Part shown: positions 13,125 through 17,584 of the stretch, one piece after another
How positions within the stretch are numbered: position 1 is the stretch's first letter
Layout: the number at the start of each line of letters is the position of its first letter
NCBI GenBank assembly: GCA_937898525.1
Contig: CALCBC010000098.1
Coordinates: 1-17,584 of the forward strand
Length of the DNA: 17,584 bases
From: an uncultured Sphingomonadales bacterium
GTDB taxonomy: Bacteria > Pseudomonadota > Alphaproteobacteria > Sphingomonadales > Sphingomonadaceae
Reading direction: 5' to 3'
Made by a program: the position numbers and the translations under genes
The notes under the pieces: generated by a model
Database searches by the model: none
What the model was told of the DNA's origin: nothing
What the model saw: the letters and a program-made list of their open reading frames with translations, nothing else

Positions 13125-14672
13125 TCAGGCGGGCCGCTCGATGGTGTAGGTGTGCGAGGGTTGGAGCGAGGCGATCGCCGAGACCGGCTCGGGCGGGCGC
13201 CAGCGGAACTGGCGCACCTCGATCCGCTCGGAGAACACGTCGACGATCGAGAAGCCGTTGCGCTCCTCCATCGGCGCGTGGTCACGGATCTCGAGCGCGC
13301 TCGCGTGGAACGGGGCGACACCGCGCACGGTGCTCGGGAAGCCGGGCGTGCCGGTGCCTATCGTCCCCGGCAGGATCGCGTGGATCGGGTTGGCCGACAG
13401 GTCGAGCTCGGCGCTGCGCGCGATCGTCGAGATCGCGCTCGCGTGCATGTCGCCCGAGATGCTGACGGCGGCCCGCTCGCGCTGCGCGGCCAGCGCCGCG
13501 GACAGCCGCTGGTGCTGTTCGAACCAGCCCTGCTGCCAGTATCCCTTGTCGTTCTCGAACGCGCTGTTCTCGGCCGGAGGGTCGGCGTACCACTCGCCGA
13601 GCTTGCCCGCGCTCCAGCCGAACGGCATCGACGGCACGTGGATCAGCTGATGCGCATCCGACCGCTGCAGTCGCTCGATCAGGAAGGCTTCCGCCTCGGG
13701 GAACAGGATCCCTGCCCCGGGCCCGGTGGACCAGCCGCGTCGGCAGTCGAACAGGTCGATCTCGAGCAGCTTGCCGATGCGCACGGCCTCGACCGTGCCC
13801 GACTTGTAGGGATCGCCGAGGTCCGGCCGGCCCAGCGCGTAGGGATAGGCCATCGCCGCGGTGCGCTGTTGCAGGCCGAAGATGAACGGCCGCGGCGGCA
13901 GCGAGTAGCCCCACGGGCCGGCGTTGTCGTTCTCGAAGTAGTCGTGGTCGTCGGTGACGAACACCAGCGGCACCGAGGCGAAGCGGTCCTCGTAGACCGC
14001 CGCGATCTGACGCCCGACGATCGTGTTGAGCGCGCGCCGGTTGGTTTCCGAATCAAACGCTGTGTCCTCCTCGATCCAGGCGATCTGGCGGTAGAACGCC
14101 TCGGTCGCCGCGCGCGTCGCCGGGTCGCGGCGATAGCGGAGCGCGGTCCACAGGTCCCAGTAGACGTGGTCGCCGTTGGCGACCGCGAGGTCGGGCGCGA
14201 ACGACAGCGCCCGGTCGAGCAGCGCGCGTCGTTCGCCCACCGGGAGATACTGGCCCGGTCTGCCGTCGTCGCCGCCGGCGCAGGTGAAGAACAGTACCCG
14301 GAATCGCTCCGGTGTCGAATCGGGCGGGGGCAGCGTCCTCAGCGACCACGGTTCGCGAAGCGGCGCGCCGTACTCGTCGGCGAGAGTCAGTTGATAGGCC
14401 CGCCCGCCGGCCAGCCCGCGCTGAACGAAACCCCAGGCATAGCCGTCGGTGTCGAGCCGCTCGGGGGCCACGTCCCGGCCGTCGAGCGTCAGCCGCGGCG
14501 GCGCCGAGGGCGGGGTGTCGAGCAGCACCTTGACGGCCAGCGTATCGGCGCTCGCCGAGGGCAGCAGCGCGCGGACCTTCGCGCGCTCCTGCGACCAGGC
14601 GACGCCGCCCATGAACACTCCACCGAGGCCGAGGGCCGCGGCGCCGCGCAGTACATTGCGTCTGTCGAACAT
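13125..14672 (-). CDS. Tat-exported PhoD-like metallophosphoesterase, 515 aa
   Basis: This is a second, distinct phosphoesterase of the PhoD-like metallophosphatase superfamily. The N-terminus DRRNVLRG followed by a Gly/Ala hydrophobic core is a twin-arginine signal, so it should be exported folded and metal-loaded. A small beta domain covers about 33-115. The catalytic part has VLFFTCAGG with C131 at the position of the PhoD iron ligand, NGDHVYWD (D168, Y171), TDDHDYF (241-244) and SISGDMHAS (D408, H410). It shares little with its neighbour outside these motifs, so this is not a recent duplication. ATG 14672 follows GAGGG with a 7-nt spacer, and that site overlaps the stop of the receptor gene 10 bp upstream, implying translational coupling. 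The next gene begins 41 bp later. Confidence 0.92.
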   Translation of the reverse strand: MFDRRNVLRGAAALGLGGVFMGGVAWSQERAKVRALLPSASADTLAVKVLLDTPPSAPPRLTLDGRDVAPERLDTDGYAWGFVQRGLAGGRAYQLTLADEYGAPLREPWSLRTLPPPDSTPERFRVLFFTCAGGDDGRPGQYLPVGERRALLDRALSFAPDLAVANGDHVYWDLWTALRYRRDPATRAATEAFYRQIAWIEEDTAFDSETNRRALNTIVGRQIAAVYEDRFASVPLVFVTDDHDYFENDNAGPWGYSLPPRPFIFGLQQRTAAMAYPYALGRPDLGDPYKSGTVEAVRIGKLLEIDLFDCRRGWSTGPGAGILFPEAEAFLIERLQRSDAHQLIHVPSMPFGWSAGKLGEWYADPPAENSAFENDKGYWQQGWFEQHQRLSAALAAQRERAAVSISGDMHASAISTIARSAELDLSANPIHAILPGTIGTGTPGFPSTVRGVAPFHASALEIRDHAPMEERNGFSIVDVFSERIEVRQFRWRPPEPVSAIASLQPSHTYTIERPA

Positions 14673-14682
14673 GGCCAGGCCC

Positions 14683-17094
14683 TCAGAAGCTCGCGCGCAG
14701 CGTGGCGCCGAAGGTCTGCGGGTCGCCGAGGTTGCCGCTGATCAGGCCCTGGTTCGACGCGCCCAGCGCAGTGAAGTACTTCTTGTCGAACAGGTTGGTG
14801 ACCCACACCGAGACGTCGAAGGTGTCGTCGAACCGCACGCCGATGCGGGCATTGGCGAGGCCGTAGCCCGGGATCCGCGTGTAGATCGAGTTGGTCGAGC
14901 TGGTGTCGTTCGACGAGCGGTGGTTGAAGTCGAACCGCGCGTAGAGCTCGTCGTACGGCGTCAGCAGAGTGACCGGCTGCGAGACGTCGGCCGAGACGTG
15001 GTAGAGGAACTTCGGCGCGTTCGCGAGCTGGACGCCGGACAGGTCCTGGACCTGGCTGACGTTGCGGTTTTCGGGCGCGGCCTGCGCGTTGGTGTAGTCC
15101 TTGTAGACCGCGTCGTTGTAGGCCGCCGAGGCGGTCAGGCGGACGTTGCGGGTCGGCGCGACCGTCAGGTCGACCTCGACGCCGCGCGAACGCACACCCG
15201 GGATGTTCGAGATGTAGCGCACGAACGAGCTGGTCGTGCCGATCTGCTCGGAAATCGCCGCCTGGTAGTTGTCGACCTCGGTCCAGTAGGCTGCGGCGTT
15301 GAGCGTCACCCGCCGGTCCCAGAACTGGCTCTTCACCCCGAGTTCCCAGGCGTCGACCTTCTCCGGTTCGACCACCGGAGAGACGCCGGCGGGCAGGACC
15401 CCGAGGCTGAGCCCGCCCGACTTGGCCCCGCGCGAGTAGGTCGCGTAAGTCAGCACGTCGTCCGCCACCTCGTAGGCGACGGTGACCTGCCCGGTGAGGG
15501 CGCTGTCCTCGAGCCCGGTCGTGTAGCGGACCTCCGGATAGATGGCGTCACGCATGGCCTGCGCGGCCGCGCGGTCTTCCGGGCTCAGCACGGACAGGTC
15601 GTTGCCCGCCGCGGTGTACTGGTCGAACAGCCCGGTCTTGTCCTCGTAAGTGAAGCGCAGGCCGCCCGTTATGCTGAGCGCGTCGGTCACGTTCCACGTC
15701 GCCTGGCCGAACGCCGCGTAGCTGCGCGTGCGCGGCTCGATGATCGAAAGCGAGAGGAACCCGTCGTAAGCGTAGTTGGCGAGGTCGCGGTCGGCGTTCG
15801 GATTGTTCCACACCGCGTAGTCGGGACCGGGCTGGTAGTGCCCGAGGCCGTTCACGTTCTGCCAGAAGTAGTAGAGGCCGACGACCCAGTCGACGGTTCG
15901 CTCGCCGGTCGAGGCGAGCCGCAGCTCCTGGCTGAACTGGCGCTGGTGGTTGTCGGTGCCGCTGCGCAGCATCACCGCGAGCGGCGTGTCGTCGACGTCG
16001 TTGTCGGGCAGCCAGTCCCACCCGCGCCAGGCGGTGATCGAGGTCAGCGCTACCGGGCCGAGATCCCAGTCGATCTTGGCCGAGACGCCATAGCCTTCCA
16101 TGTCGGCCTGGACCGGGCCGTTGACGTCGACGATCCGCGCGAACGGGTCGGTGATGTCGAAGCGGTAGGTGTAGCCGCCGCGCGCCGCGCGTTGCAGGTG
16201 GTTGTTGTTGAGCGGGGCGCCGTTGGCATACTCGGTGAAGACGCCGACGAGGCTCGAGATGCGCGAGTAGGAATCCTGCTTGGAGTAGTCGCCGATCAGG
16301 CGGATCTCGAAGTTCGGCGCAGGCGTCAGCAGCAGCTGGCCGCGGACGTTGACGTTCTGGTAGTCGTTGATCTCGCGGCCGTCGTAGAGGTTGAACAGCG
16401 TGCCATCGCGCTCGGTGTAGGAACCCGTCACGCGAAACGCGATGAGGTCGTCGACGATCGGCCCGGTCACCGAGGCGCGTGCCTGGCGGTAGCCGTCCTC
16501 GCCGAGCGAGACTTCTCCGGTGAATCCGAAGTCGAACGACGGGGCGCGGGTGGTGATGTTGATCGCGCCCGCGGTAGTGTTCTTGCCGAACAGCGTGCCC
16601 TGCGGCCCGCGCAGCACTTCGACGCGCTCGAGGTCGATCAGGTCGAACTGCGACGAGCCGATCCGGCCGTAATAGACGTCGTCGACGTAGAAGCCGACGC
16701 CGACTTCGAGCCCGTCGTTCTGCGCCGCGTTCGAACCGAGCCCGCGGATGTTGGCGAAAGTGTTGCGGGCGTTGTTGTTGCGGATCACCAGCGAGGGGGT
16801 CAGCTGGGCGATCTGCGTCAGGTTGATCGCCCCGGTGCGCTCGAGCGTCTCGCCCGAGACCGCGGTGAGCGCGATCGGCACGTCCTGCGCACGCTCGTCG
16901 CGGCGGCGGGCGCTGACGATGATCTCGGTGTCGTTGCCACCGCCGAAGGGGAGGTCGACGGCAGCCGAAGCCGCCGGAGCTTCCGCCGCGGCGGGATCGT
17001 CCTGAGCTCGCGCGGGATACGCAGTGGCGAGAGCCAGCAGGCCGGCTCCTGCGAGCAGGAACGGACGGGTAGAACGGTCGAATCGAATGGACAT
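14683..17094 (-). CDS. TonB-dependent outer-membrane receptor linked to phosphoesterases, 803 aa
   Basis: This is an outer-membrane TonB-driven importer. The signal peptide (1-30) ends PARA before QDDP. An acidic/Ala linker is followed by a TonB-box-like TEIIVSARR (56-64). The plug domain (about 62-190) contains DVPIALTAVSGETLERTGA, VGVGFYVDDVYYGR and the signature LERVEVLRGPQGTLFGKNTTAGAINI. The barrel follows and ends LRASF with the terminal phenylalanine. Its length is typical, and no N-terminal signalling domain for an anti-sigma partner is present. ATG 17094 follows CAGGGA with a 6-nt spacer; the open frame continues upstream to 17133 without a signal-like start. It is the first gene of the operon and lies 10 bp before the first phosphoesterase, which suggests its ligand is a phosphoester or a compound released by those enzymes. 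Confidence 0.95.
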   Translation of the reverse strand: MSIRFDRSTRPFLLAGAGLLALATAYPARAQDDPAAAEAPAASAAVDLPFGGGNDTEIIVSARRRDERAQDVPIALTAVSGETLERTGAINLTQIAQLTPSLVIRNNNARNTFANIRGLGSNAAQNDGLEVGVGFYVDDVYYGRIGSSQFDLIDLERVEVLRGPQGTLFGKNTTAGAINITTRAPSFDFGFTGEVSLGEDGYRQARASVTGPIVDDLIAFRVTGSYTERDGTLFNLYDGREINDYQNVNVRGQLLLTPAPNFEIRLIGDYSKQDSYSRISSLVGVFTEYANGAPLNNNHLQRAARGGYTYRFDITDPFARIVDVNGPVQADMEGYGVSAKIDWDLGPVALTSITAWRGWDWLPDNDVDDTPLAVMLRSGTDNHQRQFSQELRLASTGERTVDWVVGLYYFWQNVNGLGHYQPGPDYAVWNNPNADRDLANYAYDGFLSLSIIEPRTRSYAAFGQATWNVTDALSITGGLRFTYEDKTGLFDQYTAAGNDLSVLSPEDRAAAQAMRDAIYPEVRYTTGLEDSALTGQVTVAYEVADDVLTYATYSRGAKSGGLSLGVLPAGVSPVVEPEKVDAWELGVKSQFWDRRVTLNAAAYWTEVDNYQAAISEQIGTTSSFVRYISNIPGVRSRGVEVDLTVAPTRNVRLTASAAYNDAVYKDYTNAQAAPENRNVSQVQDLSGVQLANAPKFLYHVSADVSQPVTLLTPYDELYARFDFNHRSSNDTSSTNSIYTRIPGYGLANARIGVRFDDTFDVSVWVTNLFDKKYFTALGASNQGLISGNLGDPQTFGATLRASF

Positions 17095-17310
17095 GGTGGA
17101 TCCCTGAAAGGCGCGCACAGCGCGGTGCGGCATCGGCGGAGCGCCGTGCCGGTCTGTTCTGGAAGCGTGCGCGGACGAGCCGCCGCGCGGTGGTCTAAAG
17201 TGTCAGCGCGTCACAGGCCGCGGCCACGCGGGCGCGGCGGACTCAGGGCGGGGAGAGGACGGCCCAAGGTGCGTCGCAGTCGGTCGACCGCGGCCTGCTC
17301 GGCTGGGTGT

Positions 17311-17334
17311 CTAGGAGAGTGTCGTCATGCGCAT
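17311..17334 (-). other. possible seven-codon leader peptide MRMTTLS
   Basis: ATG at 17334 runs seven codons to TAG. It is preceded by GAGGTGAT (17345-17338), an extended match to the anti-Shine-Dalgarno sequence, with 7 nt between GAGG and ATG. A site this good in front of so short a frame is unusual. It may be a leader peptide, a remnant of a lost gene, or chance. Confidence 0.2.
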
Positions 17335-17483
17335 CGTATCACCTCTTGTGGAGGGAACACGACGCCGAGCGTGGTCGCCTGGGCATCGCGCGCTTTAGCC
17401 GTTGGTAACGCGGAGCAAGCTGCTTCCCGATCAAAAGCCGCGGATCCCATGGGTCGAAGCGAGTGCGGGATCGGACACTCAAA

Positions 17484-17516
17484 CTCAACTTATTCGGTTG
17501 AGATAAGCTGTCAACC
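17484..17516 (-). promoter_or_regulatory. candidate operon promoter overlapped by interlocked inverted repeats
   Basis: On the minus strand a perfect -35 TTGACA (17514-17509) is followed after 16 nt by TAAGTT (17492-17487), a weak -10. Three inverted repeats interlock here: CTCAAC/GTTGAG (17484-17489 with 17497-17502), GGTTGA/TCAACC (17496-17501 with 17511-17516) and CTTAT/ATAAG (17489-17493 with 17503-17507). The shared TCAAC/GTTGA half-sites suggest a repressor binding the promoter. Confidence 0.4.
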
Positions 17517-17584
17517 GGCGGGGATATCTCGCGTGCCAAGACGTTCTTTAGGCTGGCCCAGCGCAGCTTGTGCAAGATTGGCGC

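Larger units (their letters stand above)
17095..17584. other. 490-bp region upstream of the receptor-phosphoesterase operon
   Basis: No supported gene is visible to the window edge. A 78-codon frame on the minus strand (17339-17575, TTG start) has no recognisable domain. On the minus strand there is a seven-codon frame with a strong ribosome-binding site (17311-17334). On the plus strand a 23-codon frame (17327-17398) has AGGAGA 8 nt upstream. The candidate operon promoter lies at 17487-17514. If it is the real promoter, the receptor mRNA has a leader of nearly 400 nt. Confidence 0.5.

Noticed and set aside
11098..13149. A 683-codon open frame on the plus strand
   Set aside because: It mirrors the 671-residue phosphoesterase gene, whose motifs, signal peptide and ribosome-binding site are clear. 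The antisense protein has no recognisable features.
13152..14741. A 529-codon plus-strand frame
   Set aside because: It is antisense to the 515-residue phosphoesterase; no start signal or domain.
17501..17520. CTGTCA next to the operon promoter as a PhoB box
   Set aside because: A Pho box needs two such half-sites 11 nt apart. The upstream position reads GTTGAGA, a poor match, and no second copy lies downstream.
17339..17575. A 78-codon minus-strand frame with a TTG start at the window edge
   Set aside because: It has no recognisable domain, no clear ribosome-binding site and contains the candidate operon promoter. It could be the end of something outside the window, but it cannot be supported.

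Overview
This looks like a chromosomal segment of a GC-rich alphaproteobacterium, most likely a sphingomonad or erythrobacter-type member of the Sphingomonadales. The evidence is about two-thirds G+C, two TonB-dependent receptors of the kind these bacteria carry in large numbers, and RarA, YjbR and PadR proteins of a familiar alphaproteobacterial type. The taxonomic call is inference from protein style, not from a marker gene. I see no transposase, integrase, phage gene or CRISPR array.

Layout. (1) 1-76, minus: tRNA-Thr(UGU) with encoded CCA. (2) 127-3445, minus: a tight four-gene operon running rarA (AAA+ ATPase of stalled-fork processing), a YjbR/MmcQ-family protein, a small lipoprotein and a DUF429-like RNase H-fold protein. 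Its junctions are an 8-nt overlap, a 25-bp gap and a 4-nt GTGA overlap. (3) 3541-4755, plus: a PadR-type repressor divergent from rarA, with a ten-triplet Gly-Pro-X N-terminal tract, then a four-helix membrane protein. (4) 4700-5905, minus: a GT4 glycosyltransferase whose 3' end overlaps the membrane protein gene convergently. (5) 6144-8837, plus: a TonB-dependent receptor without an obvious enzyme partner. (6) 8838-9228: a non-coding stretch dense in short inverted repeats. (7) 9229-10353, plus: an MscS-type channel that ends in a strong hairpin. (8) 10385-17094, minus: a four-gene cluster of TonB-dependent receptor, Tat-exported PhoD-like metallophosphoesterase, second PhoD-like metallophosphoesterase and six-helix membrane protein. 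(9) 17095-17584: a long leader or upstream region with a candidate promoter and a cluster of CAAC/GTTG inverted repeats.

The most interesting unit is region 8. One transcript would encode an outer-membrane importer, two different exported phosphoesterases and an inner-membrane protein. The simple reading is scavenging of an organophosphate: uptake through the receptor, then hydrolysis in the periplasm. The two phosphoesterases are not duplicates. One keeps the PhoD cysteine that binds iron in the Bacillus enzyme. The other has no cysteine at all and carries an extra beta-rich insertion in its catalytic domain. The membrane protein shows a faint MsrQ/ferric-reductase-like motif. Substrate and mechanism cannot be read from the sequence.

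All starts were set by ribosome-binding-site spacing and signal-peptide position, so several are shorter than the longest open frame.
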